A stretch of 64,000 nt of DNA from Collinsella sp. (GTDB lineage: Bacteria; Actinomycetota; Coriobacteriia; Coriobacteriales; Coriobacteriaceae). Of the stretch, positions 8,910 through 20,590 are shown one piece after another. The stretch covers positions 9,847 through 73,846 of the forward strand of contig DXZT01000016.1 of the NCBI GenBank assembly GCA_019419545.1, read 5' to 3'. Both the position numbers and the translations under genes were made by a program. Under the pieces are notes generated by a model that did not search any database, was not told the DNA's origin, and worked only from the letters and a program-made list of their open reading frames with translations. The stretch's first letter is position 1. Each line of letters starts with the position of its first letter.

Positions 8910-10346
8910 TTACGGCAGGGGGATAAGACCCGAAACCGCAGTGAATGCCATGCAGATAACGCTTACGACCAGGAAGAATTTCCAAGCGACCTTCCACCAC
9001 TGGCCAAGCGGAATCTTACAGACGCCAAGACCGGCAACGAGCATCGCGCTTGTCGGCGAAATGAGAGACATGGCAGCACTGCCCATGGAAAGGCCGGTAA
9101 CTGCAGCCTCGGGGTTTAAGCCCATCAGCTCAACAAGCGGGCCGAAAATGGGAATCGTAAGAGCAGCGATGCCCGAGGAGCTCGGAACGAGGATCGACAG
9201 AAGGTTATCCACGACGTAGAGAATGCTCGTAAAGATAACTGCCGGAACTCCAGAGAGAGCCGTGGCGAGCGTGTTGAGAATCGTATCGATGATGAGGCCG
9301 TCATTGGCGATTACGAGGATTCCGCGGGCAAGTCCAACAACGATGGCAGAGAACGCGAAATCTGCAATTCCCTTAACGAACTCGCCAGCGATCTCCTTCT
9401 CATTCATCCCGGAAACAACACCAGAAAGAAGGGCCATGGCCAAGAAAATCGCAGAGATTTCGTTCATGTACCAGCCCTGGGCTACCAGGCCCCAAATGAT
9501 AGCGCCAAGTCCAAGCACGAAAATAACCATGACGGCTTTTTGCTTAGCGGTGAACTCGCTATCGAGGAGGTTCTCATCCGCGCCAAACTCTTTGCGTTTC
9601 TCGATATCATCGTGGAAAGCGGGGGACGCTTCGGGGTTTTTCTTAACCTTGAGGGCATACATTACAACCCATGCGACGGCAACCGCCGTGAGCACGGCAA
9701 GGGCAATAGTACGCAACCAAAGCTGGGGGTTGCCCTGGATACCGAGGATGCCCTGGGAAATCAGGACGTTGAACGGATTGACGGTAGATGCGATGTATCC
9801 GATACGGGCACCCACAAACACCGTCATGAACGCTGTAATTGAGTCGAAGCCCATGGCCATCATGATCGGCATAAGAATCGCAAAGAACGGAAGCGTCTCC
9901 TCTGCCATACCAAAGGTGCTGCCGCCCAAGGCAAAAAGCACCATTAGGATCGGAATGATGAGGACGTCCTTGCTCTTGAACTTCTTCACCACTCGGGCGA
10001 CGCCGCTCGTGATGGCTCCGGTCGCCGTGATGACCTGGAAGGAACCTCCCACGATCATAATGAATGCAACGACCTCGACCGCTTGCTGGATGCCGATCGC
10101 AGGGGCCTCAAGTACTTCGAAGATGCCTTGGCGAAGATCGACCTCGTTGCCGTCCTCGTCCGTATAGACCTTATCGACAGGCTCATAGGTGCCCGAGACC
10201 GTTACCTCGCGACCGTTAACCTCCTGGCGCTCAAACGAACCCGAAGGCACGACCCAGGTCAGAACGGCAAATACGGCCATCAAGACGAGAATGATGGTGT
10301 ACACGTGCGGGACTCGAAGAGTGCGCTTCTTTTCTGTCTCTGCCAT
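8910..10346 (-). CDS. YfcC-family membrane transporter, probable arginine/ornithine exchanger
   Basis: Integral membrane protein, 478 residues, with about twelve hydrophobic segments. The start RVPHVYTIILVLMAVFAVLTWVVPSGSFER is typical of the YfcC / C4-dicarboxylate-anaerobic-carrier-like superfamily. It heads the arc operon directly before arcA, the position taken by ArcD-type arginine/ornithine antiporters in other bacteria. Family membership is seen; the substrate is inferred from the neighbours. The start codon is preceded by GGAGGAG. Confidence 0.85.
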   Translation of the reverse strand: MAETEKKRTLRVPHVYTIILVLMAVFAVLTWVVPSGSFERQEVNGREVTVSGTYEPVDKVYTDEDGNEVDLRQGIFEVLEAPAIGIQQAVEVVAFIMIVGGSFQVITATGAITSGVARVVKKFKSKDVLIIPILMVLFALGGSTFGMAEETLPFFAILMPIMMAMGFDSITAFMTVFVGARIGYIASTVNPFNVLISQGILGIQGNPQLWLRTIALAVLTAVAVAWVVMYALKVKKNPEASPAFHDDIEKRKEFGADENLLDSEFTAKQKAVMVIFVLGLGAIIWGLVAQGWYMNEISAIFLAMALLSGVVSGMNEKEIAGEFVKGIADFAFSAIVVGLARGILVIANDGLIIDTILNTLATALSGVPAVIFTSILYVVDNLLSILVPSSSGIAALTIPIFGPLVELMGLNPEAAVTGLSMGSAAMSLISPTSAMLVAGLGVCKIPLGQWWKVAWKFFLVVSVICMAFTAVSGLIPLP

Positions 10347-10439
10347 CTCTCCTCCTTAATTCAGGGGTTTTTCGTTGCCGGCAAAGCCATTGTGTCATCG
10401 CGCAAAACACCCTTCCGTCTCTTCGCCCGCCAACGAAGC

Positions 10440-10575
10440 GCATCGACCCGTAAACGGATTTCAGATTGATGTAATTTGTCAATTTGCTATCTAAATTGAT
10501 GTTTAACATTAATTACTAAGTCGGTTCGTGCCATTCACCTGTGACAAATATGATGTAAATTGAATCAAACTCGTA
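10440..10575. promoter_or_regulatory. Divergent arc control region with repeated TTGATGTWA boxes
   Basis: AT-rich region between the divergent transporter and second deiminase genes. The box TTGATGTAA or a close variant occurs at about 10466 and 10550, and a palindrome centred on ATGTTTAACAT lies at 10499-10509. These are plausible operators for the XRE regulator encoded downstream or for an arginine-responsive repressor. No match to a defined consensus was tested. Confidence 0.45.
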
Positions 10576-10623
10576 ATGTGCCACTATGGAAGCAATAAAT
10601 ACTCACCGCCAAAGCGAGGTCAC

Positions 10624-11874
10624 ATGTCCGCATTGCATGTTCAAAATGAAATAGGAAAGCTAAAAAAGGTGCTTCTGCACTGTCCCGGCCCCGAAACGCG
10701 CAACTACCCCGACGGGCAGTTCAATCGGGTCTTTACGTTGCGTCCGTCTAGCAGCTCATTCGATCTTGATAAAGCCCTTAGGGAGCATCATGCTTACTCG
10801 GCGATGCTCGAGCACGAAGGGGTAGAGATTCTCTATCTTGAAAACCTTCTTACCGAAGCCCTTGATGCGACAGAGCAAGCGCGTCGCTCTTTTATCGATA
10901 GCTACATTTCAGAATGCGGCGCGCGGGGCATTGAGCTCGAGTCTGCCATTCGCGAGTATCTCGAGCGCATCGAAGGCTCCCGCGCCCTTGCTCAAGCAGC
11001 AGTCAACGGCATCCGCTACTCCCAGGTCTTCAACACAGATAAAGAGGTGTTCAGCCTCACGAAACTGACGGCAGACGCATACTCACCTGACGATCTTCTC
11101 GTAAGCCCCCTTAACACCATGTGGTTCACACGCGATCCGGCGAGCGTCATCGGCGAAGGCGTTACGCTCAACCACATGTACTGGCCAGAGCGCAACCGTG
11201 AGGTTATCGCCTACAAAACGATTTTTACCTATCACCCAGATTTCCGCGAGACCCCTCAGTTCTTCAAGCATGAATCGACTTACCACATTGAAGGCGGCGA
11301 CCTGCACAACCTCAACAGCGAAAACATAGCCGTTGGAATCTCGCAACGAACCGAGCCGGCGGCGATAGACACTTTAGCAAATAACTTGCTGTGGGATGAG
11401 AACTCGACTATTGAGTCCGTATGGGCCATTCAGGTCCCCTACGATGACCTCTGCATTCATCTCGACACATATTTCACTCGCGTTGACTACGAGACATTCC
11501 TCGTTGCTCGGGAGCTTCTCGACCAAGCGCGAGTCTACCGCATTACGCGGGGCAGATCGGAAGGGACAACCCGTGCGTGTCATGTCGCAGGCGGACTGAA
11601 AGAAGCGTTGCGATTAGCCCTAGGTTCAAGTTCGTTGCAGTTTATCCTTTGCGGTGGCTCAAATCCCGGAGCAGCAGAGGTCGAAAGGACCAACAATGCC
11701 ACAAGCACCCTTTGTTTGGAGCCAGGCAAGGTCTGCGTATACGAAGAAAACGCCGAAACCAACAAAGCGCTGGAGCAGGCCGGTATTGACCTTATTCCCA
11801 TCTCTATCTTTGAGCTGACAAACGGCTTTGGCGGCCCCAACTGCCTCTGCCTCCCCCTCGTCCGCACTTCATAA
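10624..11874 (+). CDS. Divergent arginine deiminase paralogue
   Basis: 416-residue member of the arginine deiminase family. It keeps the family frame: MWFTRDP, YHIEGGDL, IHLDTYFTRVD and a C-terminal GGPNCLCLP with the candidate nucleophile at residue 407. It departs from the neighbour arcA around the substrate-binding end: SREQW is replaced by a VERTNNATST region, and RGGPRC by FGGPNC. The chemistry is therefore probably a guanidine-group hydrolysis, but arginine may not be the substrate. The start used is MSALHVQNEIG after GCGAGG. It is transcribed away from the main arc operon and lies 1 base before an XRE regulator, so the two are likely co-expressed. Confidence 0.85.
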   Translation: MSALHVQNEIGKLKKVLLHCPGPETRNYPDGQFNRVFTLRPSSSSFDLDKALREHHAYSAMLEHEGVEILYLENLLTEALDATEQARRSFIDSYISECGARGIELESAIREYLERIEGSRALAQAAVNGIRYSQVFNTDKEVFSLTKLTADAYSPDDLLVSPLNTMWFTRDPASVIGEGVTLNHMYWPERNREVIAYKTIFTYHPDFRETPQFFKHESTYHIEGGDLHNLNSENIAVGISQRTEPAAIDTLANNLLWDENSTIESVWAIQVPYDDLCIHLDTYFTRVDYETFLVARELLDQARVYRITRGRSEGTTRACHVAGGLKEALRLALGSSSLQFILCGGSNPGAAEVERTNNATSTLCLEPGKVCVYEENAETNKALEQAGIDLIPISIFELTNGFGGPNCLCLPLVRTS

Positions 11875-11875
11875 C

Positions 11876-12526
11876 ATGGGAACGGGTCAAAACATAAAGG
11901 CGCTTCGCAAGCGCGACCAGCTGACACAGGAGGAATTCGCGGCACTCATCGGCGTCTCCAAAGAAACGGTATGCCGCTGGGAAAAGGACCGCTATACAAT
12001 CCGCCGCTCAACGTTGCTCAAGATAGTATCGAAATTTAACCTGCAGCTCGACGACCTCACATCTGAAACCGCAGGGCTTGCCGCAAAGCTCGACCACGAG
12101 GGGCGGAAGGGGGAATCCAAAGAAGTTACTACTGATTCCCTTTGCGATGTATTTAAAATCTTGAAGAATGGAGGCAGAACGGGACTTAAACAAACCGGAA
12201 TAACCGCGCTTCCCTCATCCGTATTCAAGAAACATCGCGGGTGCTTCTTTGTTCAAATGGACACGTCCGCCATGTCCAAATGCTACCCGATTGGATCCCT
12301 TCTCCTCGTGGATCCAAACCTGAAACCCTGGAACGGATGCTCCGTCCTCGCTTTGGCCGATAATTCAAGAATCGTCATACGTCGTTATAGCACCGGTACG
12401 AACACCGTGATGCTCTCATCCTACTCATATAGCACAGCGGAACCGGATATCGTGCTGGACAAACGCCGAATTAGGATTCTGGGAATCATCGTCTGGTTTC
12501 AGGCATCCCATGATCTGAGCATCTAA
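11876..12526 (+). CDS. XRE-family regulator with S24-like C-terminal domain
   Basis: 216 residues. Residues about 5-60 form a Cro/CI-type helix-turn-helix (LRKRDQLTQEEFAALIGVSK). The C-terminal half (MDTSAMSKCYPIGSLLLVDP, then a region ending ILGIIVWFQ) has the layout of LexA/CI S24 domains. A serine is present in TSAMS, but the position where the partner lysine is expected reads IVIRRY, so self-cleavage is doubtful. The start is 1 base after the stop of the deiminase paralogue, which suggests it controls that gene and perhaps the divergent arc operon. The role is inferred. Confidence 0.8.
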   Translation: MGTGQNIKALRKRDQLTQEEFAALIGVSKETVCRWEKDRYTIRRSTLLKIVSKFNLQLDDLTSETAGLAAKLDHEGRKGESKEVTTDSLCDVFKILKNGGRTGLKQTGITALPSSVFKKHRGCFFVQMDTSAMSKCYPIGSLLLVDPNLKPWNGCSVLALADNSRIVIRRYSTGTNTVMLSSYSYSTAEPDIVLDKRRIRILGIIVWFQASHDLSI

Positions 12527-12566
12527 CCAAATTTGCTCTTGTTTACCCCCTGCACACATCTCAAAC

Positions 12567-13585
12567 AGCAAAAGCCCCGCAGTCGGAGCGGACTGCGGGG
12601 CTCGTGAAGAGAGGCTAGTTTGTGGGCGCTTTGCCTGGCGCCCACGAGAGAGGCAACAGAGTAGAGACTACTCGTGGATGCGGGTACCGGAGAGGCCGGC
12701 CATGGTCTCGGCGGCCTTGTCCAGGGCGCCGATGATGCAGGTGCGGCCCTTGCGGGAACGGGCGAACTTGATGGCGGCGCGGACCTTGGGCTCCATGGAA
12801 CCCTTGCCGAACTGGCCCTCGTCGGCCAGGCGCTCGGCCTCGTCGGCGGTGATGTCCTCGAGCTCCTCCTGGTTGGGCTTGCCAAAGTTGATGGCGACGT
12901 GCTCGACGGCGGTCAGCAGGAACAGGACGTCGGCGTCGCAGTCCTCGGCCAGCAGCTCGCCGCCCAGGTCCTTGTCGATGACGGCGGGAACGCCCTTGTA
13001 GCAGCCCTTGTTCTCGTAGTCGCGGACGACGGGGATGCCGCCGCCACCGCAGGCGATGACGATGAACTCGTTGTCGAGCAGGTTGAGGATGGAGTCAGCC
13101 TCGACGATCTTCTTGGGATCGGGGGAGGCGACGACGCGACGCCAGCCGCGGCCGGAATCCTCGACGAAGACCTTGGAGGGGTCCTCGGCCATGAACTCCT
13201 TGGCCTGCTCCTCGGTGTAGAAGGGGCCGATCGGCTTGGTCGGGTTCTTGAACGCGGGATCGTCCGGGTCGCACTCGATCTGGGTGACGACGGTGGCGGC
13301 GTGCCAACGCTTATAGCGCTTGTGCATCTCGCGGCCGATGCCCTGCTGCAGGTGGTAGCCGATGTAGCCCTGGGACATGGCGCCGCACTCGGGCAGCGGC
13401 ATCTCGGGGGTGCCGATGGCGTCGTGGGCAGCGGCGAAGGCGTTCTGGATCATGCCGACCTGCGGGCCGTTGCCGTGGGTGATGATGATCTCGTTGCCCT
13501 GCTCGATGAGGCCGAGGAGCGCGTGGGCGGTGTTGCTCACGGCCTCGATCTGCTCGACGGGGTTGTTGCCGAGGGCGTTGCCGCC
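12567..13585 (-). repeat. 1-kb direct repeat, arcC block copy 2
   Basis: Second copy of the arcC block, in the same orientation as copy 1. The pair flanks argF, arcA, the transporter, the deiminase paralogue and the XRE gene. Confidence 0.9.
12573..12602 (-). terminator. Rho-independent terminator (copy 2)
   Basis: Exact duplicate of the hairpin after arcC copy 1: a 12-bp GC-rich stem, then TTTTGCT on the minus strand. It ends the arcC copy 2 transcript and faces the XRE gene. Confidence 0.9.
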
Positions 13586-13630
13586 GAGGGCGACGACAAT
13601 ACGATCGGGCTTGCCAAGAGGCTTAGACAT
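12668..13630 (-). CDS. arcC: Carbamate kinase, copy 2
   Basis: 320 residues, identical to copy 1 except residue 5. It makes ATP from carbamoyl phosphate. Here it stands alone, convergent to the XRE gene, with its own start region: AGAAAGGAT precedes the ATG, unlike copy 1. The chosen ATG corresponds to copy 1; twelve further codons upstream are open but lack a site. The shared block includes the terminator and the 3' flank, so the copy arose together with its 3' end. Independent transcription would let carbamate kinase be made without the rest of the pathway. Confidence 0.95.
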   Translation of the reverse strand: MSKPLGKPDRIVVALGGNALGNNPVEQIEAVSNTAHALLGLIEQGNEIIITHGNGPQVGMIQNAFAAAHDAIGTPEMPLPECGAMSQGYIGYHLQQGIGREMHKRYKRWHAATVVTQIECDPDDPAFKNPTKPIGPFYTEEQAKEFMAEDPSKVFVEDSGRGWRRVVASPDPKKIVEADSILNLLDNEFIVIACGGGGIPVVRDYENKGCYKGVPAVIDKDLGGELLAEDCDADVLFLLTAVEHVAINFGKPNQEELEDITADEAERLADEGQFGKGSMEPKVRAAIKFARSRKGRTCIIGALDKAAETMAGLSGTRIHE

Positions 13631-13996
13631 TGCTGGAATCCTTTCTGTAAAAGGCCTACAACCCATTAATAACCCGCGCCCGTGCGATACGCGAGTTTAT
13701 TAAGGTTTATATTCTCTTTATCGCTCATTTTATTCATTTTGAAAATAGCGGAACGGTGAACGGTCGTTTTTATCCGCTCAGCGTACAGAACCCCAGCTCA
13801 GACATATCTACGCCATTTACGTGCAACTTTATTTAAATGCAGCGAGGATTATGTCGGATTATGCAAACTACATCTCTGCTAAACACAAAACGGACAGCGC
13901 AATATCTTACTCGCACTATACGAGATTCTATGCACTTATAAGTTGAGTATGCACCCCTGCAAAAACAAGGGGCTTTTCATCCAACATAAGGGATAG

Positions 13997-14215
13997 CCGA
14001 TCGCGCTTCACCCCGCGGCAAGCGACTGCGAGTTCGCAGTATGGAACTTTACCGTCGGCTTCTGCATGAACGCTACCGACGCCCTTTCGCTCCTGCGCGC
14101 CCAAGCAGCCGAGAACGCTAACGGCGCCACTGTCAACCTGGCCACCCTCAACAACGGCGCCGCCAGCCTTTTCGCAAAGTACCGTGCTGGCTCGCTGGCT
14201 TTGAGGCCTAAGTGA
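13997..14215 (+). pseudogene. Unidentified gene remnant (C-terminal fragment)
   Basis: An open stretch of about 72 codons with protein-like composition ends LFAKYRAGSLALRPK and a stop, but has no start codon at its 5' end; an internal ATG at 14066 would give only 49 residues. Composition (SDCEFAVWNFTVGFC, then Ala/Asn-rich) looks like the tail of a larger protein. I do not recognise the family. The preceding 13631-13996 is AT-rich and shows no gene, only a weak hairpin near 13954-13972. Confidence 0.4.
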
Positions 14216-14221
14216 GCTTTG

Positions 14222-14315
14222 CTATTTGCCAATTTTTGTATGATTTGGGTCAAATCTATTTGTCAATTTTTGTATGATTAGGGGCAAATCTATTTGCCAA
14301 TTTTTGTCAATGAGG
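14222..14315 (+). promoter_or_regulatory. 34-bp tandem operator/promoter repeats upstream of AAA_14 ATPase
   Basis: Copies begin at 14222, 14256 and 14290 (the last is partial). Each starts CTATTTGYCAATTTTTG and the first two continue with TATGATT. At the junction of units 2 and 3, GGCAAAT and ATTTGCC form a perfect 7-bp inverted pair with a 2-bp spacer. TATGAT resembles a -10 box. The block ends directly before the start codon at 14323. Confidence 0.7.
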
Positions 14316-14322
14316 TGTTTTA

Positions 14323-15684
14323 ATGCTACGCCGCAAAGTCACTGATAGGCTTTTGAGCTGGAAGAATAACTCCCATAAGGCCCTGCTTGTTACCGGTGCG
14401 CGTCAGATTGGCAAGAGCTATGCGATTCACGCGTTTGGAAAGAGCAACTACGCTTCGTATTATGAGGTCAATCTGCTACTTGATGCCGAGGCAAGAGACG
14501 TACTTGTTGGCGCTAAGAACTCCATTGACTTCATCAACCGTGTGGCCCTTCTTGCGGATGCACCGCTTGTTGAGGGAGATACGCTTATCTTTGTCGATGA
14601 GATTCAGGAGTATCCGCAGATCGTTACACTTATGAAGGCGCTGGTCGAGGACGGACGCTTTAGCTATGTCTTCTCGGGGTCTATGCTTGGGACTGAGTTT
14701 AAGGGGATCTCTTCTTTCCCGGTGGGGTATGTCGAGCACATTGTTATGCGGCCAATGGATTTTGAAGAGTTTTGTTGGGCAAACAGCATCAGCGAGAATG
14801 TGCTTGCAGACATCCGCAGCTGCCTTGTCGAGAGGCGTCCCGTCGAAAATTTTATTCATGAGGCGATGCTCAAAAACTTTAGAGCTTATATCGTTTGCGG
14901 CGGCATGCCGGAGGTCGTTCAGAACTATATCGATTCGGGCTATTCGCTCGTGAGAACGCGTGAGCTTCAAATTCAGCTAGTCGATCAGTACAAAAGCGAT
15001 ATCTCTAAATATGCATCGACTCGAGCGTTTAACGTTCGCTCCATTTTCGAGCAAATTCCCGTTCAGCTTGAGGCGGAGTCCCATCGCTTTATCGTCTCGT
15101 CTCTAGGCGAGGGAGCTCGTCTTCAAAAATACGAGCAGGATTTCCTATGGCTGGTGAACGCAGGCGTTGGATTGATGGTCCCCCAGGTGACGGAGGCACG
15201 AAGTCCTCTCAAGAGGACGGAGAAAACGACGGCCTTTAAACTATACGAGTCCGATACAGGTATGCTCGCATCGCGGTATCCCGGCAGCACGGCACGCGCC
15301 GTCTACCTTGACATGAAAACCCCCAACCTCGGCGGCCTCTATGAGAACGTGGTCGCACAGGAACTCGTTGCCCTCGGAGCAGATACGTGGTACTACCAAA
15401 CGCGTGAGGTCGGTGAAGTCGACTTTGTAATCGAAGGTGCCCGCGGGCATGTTGTCCCAATCGAAGTCAAATCGGGCAAGAAAGTTCGAGCACATGCAGC
15501 CCTCGACCGTTTGATGAGTGTGGGCGAGTACAAAATTCCCGAGGCCGTTGTGCTGAGCCACGAAAACCTTTGCAAAGAGGGCAAGATCCTTTACGTTCCA
15601 ATCTATATGACATTCTGTCTCGATGAGTTTATGGAAAAGGACGACCCCAACAACGATTTCTCGTTTGCACCCATATCTCTCTAG
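14323..15684 (+). CDS. AAA_14/DUF4143 family ATPase
   Basis: 453 residues. The Walker A region VTGARQIGKSYAIHAF lies near residue 25, with Walker B LIFVDEIQEYP and a sensor-like YVFSGSML following. The C-terminal DUF4143 part holds a nuclease-like pattern, GEVDFVIEG then PIEVKSGKK. Proteins of this family are common in gut anaerobes and have no settled function. The 34-bp repeats before the start suggest tight, probably self-directed regulation. A second, only distantly similar member lies at 57866-59218. Confidence 0.88.
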   Translation: MLRRKVTDRLLSWKNNSHKALLVTGARQIGKSYAIHAFGKSNYASYYEVNLLLDAEARDVLVGAKNSIDFINRVALLADAPLVEGDTLIFVDEIQEYPQIVTLMKALVEDGRFSYVFSGSMLGTEFKGISSFPVGYVEHIVMRPMDFEEFCWANSISENVLADIRSCLVERRPVENFIHEAMLKNFRAYIVCGGMPEVVQNYIDSGYSLVRTRELQIQLVDQYKSDISKYASTRAFNVRSIFEQIPVQLEAESHRFIVSSLGEGARLQKYEQDFLWLVNAGVGLMVPQVTEARSPLKRTEKTTAFKLYESDTGMLASRYPGSTARAVYLDMKTPNLGGLYENVVAQELVALGADTWYYQTREVGEVDFVIEGARGHVVPIEVKSGKKVRAHAALDRLMSVGEYKIPEAVVLSHENLCKEGKILYVPIYMTFCLDEFMEKDDPNNDFSFAPISL

Positions 15685-15713
15685 GTCATCTGAGTCCGCA
15701 AGCCAGCCCCCAC

Positions 15714-15935
15714 GCCCAAAGTACTGCGCCTTTCGCGCCAAAGGCGCGAAACAGCAAGGGGATAGAAGGCAGCGACAACCAACTCCCCCACTATGCCCAA
15801 AGTGCTGCGATGTTTCGCGCAAAGCGCGAAACATCACTGGGGCAGCAGAAGGCCACAATCAGCTAGCCCTCCATGCCCAAAGTGGCGCGTGGTTTCGCGG
15901 CCACGCCGCGAAACAGCGACCGGGACAAGGCACCC
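15714..15935. repeat. Three tandem about 80-bp repeats, each with a hairpin
   Basis: Units start at 15714, 15795 and 15875 with GCCCAAAGT. Each carries a stem-loop: 15731-15751 (TTTCGCGCC), 15811-15833 (TGTTTCGCGC) and 15892-15914 (GTTTCGCGGC), each followed by a 3-nt loop and the exact complement. The stem sequence differs between units but pairing is kept. No gene is seen in this convergent intergenic space. Confidence 0.8.
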
Positions 15936-15984
15936 CCACAGCCACGTCCTTCATTCAGCCCCACAATCCGAGGACGTAGTCGTA

Positions 15985-16109
15985 GCAGGATCTGAGGGCT
16001 AACCTTCGCGGACACTCCGCAGGACGAAAGAACCCCCGCCGCACGTAGTGCGCAGCGGGGGTTCTTTCATGTCCGAGGACGTCCGCGAAGGTTAGCCCTC
16101 AGATCCTGC
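15985..16109. repeat. 29-bp perfect inverted repeat enclosing a terminator
   Basis: The left arm 15985-16013 begins GCAGGATCTGAGGGC and the right arm 16081-16109 is its exact complement. The right arm ends 10 bases from the nifJ stop codon. Confidence 0.85.
16026..16068. terminator. Bidirectional terminator between ATPase gene and nifJ
   Basis: GAAAGAACCCCCGC pairs with GCGGGGGTTCTTTC (14 bp), and a second stem CGCAC/GTGCG closes the inner loop. It has A-rich and T-rich flanks on both sides and serves the two converging genes. Confidence 0.85.
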
Positions 16110-16119
16110 GGTGGGAGAC

Positions 16120-19659
<3,540 letters not shown>

Positions 19660-19677
19660 ATACCCCTCTCCTCTCAT

Positions 19678-20003
19678 ATAGGTATACAGGCCCCGGCGAT
19701 CGCCGGGATGTTGGCGTGATGGGATTTACGCTGTTGCTTCCAATCATCTGGCAGGCAGGCTCAGCAGCAGGTACGTGGCGTGGAGAGAAGACATGCCGAG
19801 GCGAGGGGCAACTGATGCGCCCCACAGACCCGACCGCCCGTCTTGCACATGACCGAGCGCCGCAAAGGCCGCATGCCGGATGCTCCCGGGCACGCCCCGG
19901 CGATGGGAGGCACCCGCAACGGAAATCCGCACGCGGGTTTATTGTACCCCGCCGCCAAGTGTAATTTCGACAAATATAGGTGGGCGGTAAAGGTTTACCT
20001 CGG
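19678..20003. other. nifJ upstream region without a gene
   Basis: No convincing gene on either strand. On the minus strand TACAAT (19941-19946) is a possible -10 box for nifJ, which would give a long leader of about 270 bases with GC-rich hairpins. No -35 box at standard spacing is obvious. Confidence 0.35.
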
Positions 20004-20070
20004 GTGACCGCCAAGGGCCAAAATGAACGCTTCGTCCCCGGGCGATTGGCCCTGGCGCGCCATGGAGTGT

Positions 20071-20114
20071 CCCGGAGTGCCGGCATAAAAGGAACGTCCC
20101 CATCTGCCGACTAG
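20071..20114. repeat. Dispersed GTCCC...TGCCGG palindromic repeat
   Basis: Second member of the family seen at 5373, with GTCCCGGAGTGCCGGCA then GGAACGTCCCC and TGCCG. It lies just past the stop of the FHA fragment. Confidence 0.65.
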
Positions 20115-20530
20115 AGGGCGCCGACGCCGAGGAGGATAGCGTAGGTGGTGGATTCGCCAAGTCTGAGCTCGTCGCCGGGGTTGAGCTGAGCGGAGCGGCC
20201 GGGCTCGACCTGGATGCAGACGTTCGTCGCGCCGTTTACCACCATGGTTCCGTTGGTGGACGACAAGTCCTCGACGTGCCAGATATTTTGAGCATCGCAC
20301 CAGATATGGGCATGGCGGGCCGAGACGTCGTCGGTGATGCCGCCCTCCCCCGTTGCCAGCGCGCCGATCTCAACGCCTTCCTCACTCGGCTGAATCCAGC
20401 GCGGGACGCTCACCACGTAGCCGTTTTGCACGCACAGCAGTCCCAGCGGATGCGCCGGCGCGACCTCGTGCTCGCCCGCGACCGAAGATGTGCTCAGCGA
20501 GCGCGGCGTCGACGTGTCGCCGCCACGGGT
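20111..20530 (-). pseudogene. 5'-truncated FHA-domain gene fragment
   Basis: The translation matches the C-terminal 140 residues of the intact FHA protein at 26854-27792, including DVSARHAHIW and SSTNGT of the phosphothreonine-binding domain. The N-terminal about 170 residues are absent and the homology breaks near 20530. An ATG at 20590 would allow a 159-residue product with an unrelated first 20 residues. Most likely it is a relic of the duplication that bounds the island. Expression is possible but nothing indicates it. Confidence 0.75.
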
Positions 20531-20590
20531 CGCATGAGCGCGGCGGCTCGCCCGACTTGGAACTAAGGCGGGCGTGAGAGCAAACGGCAT

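Larger units (their letters stand above)
20004..20535 (-). repeat. FHA 3'-end duplication, copy 1
   Basis: Imperfect direct repeat of 26752-27290. It starts at TGACCGCCAAGGGCCAAAAT, includes the GTCCCC/TGCCGG palindrome and runs through the FHA domain coding part. Confidence 0.8.
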
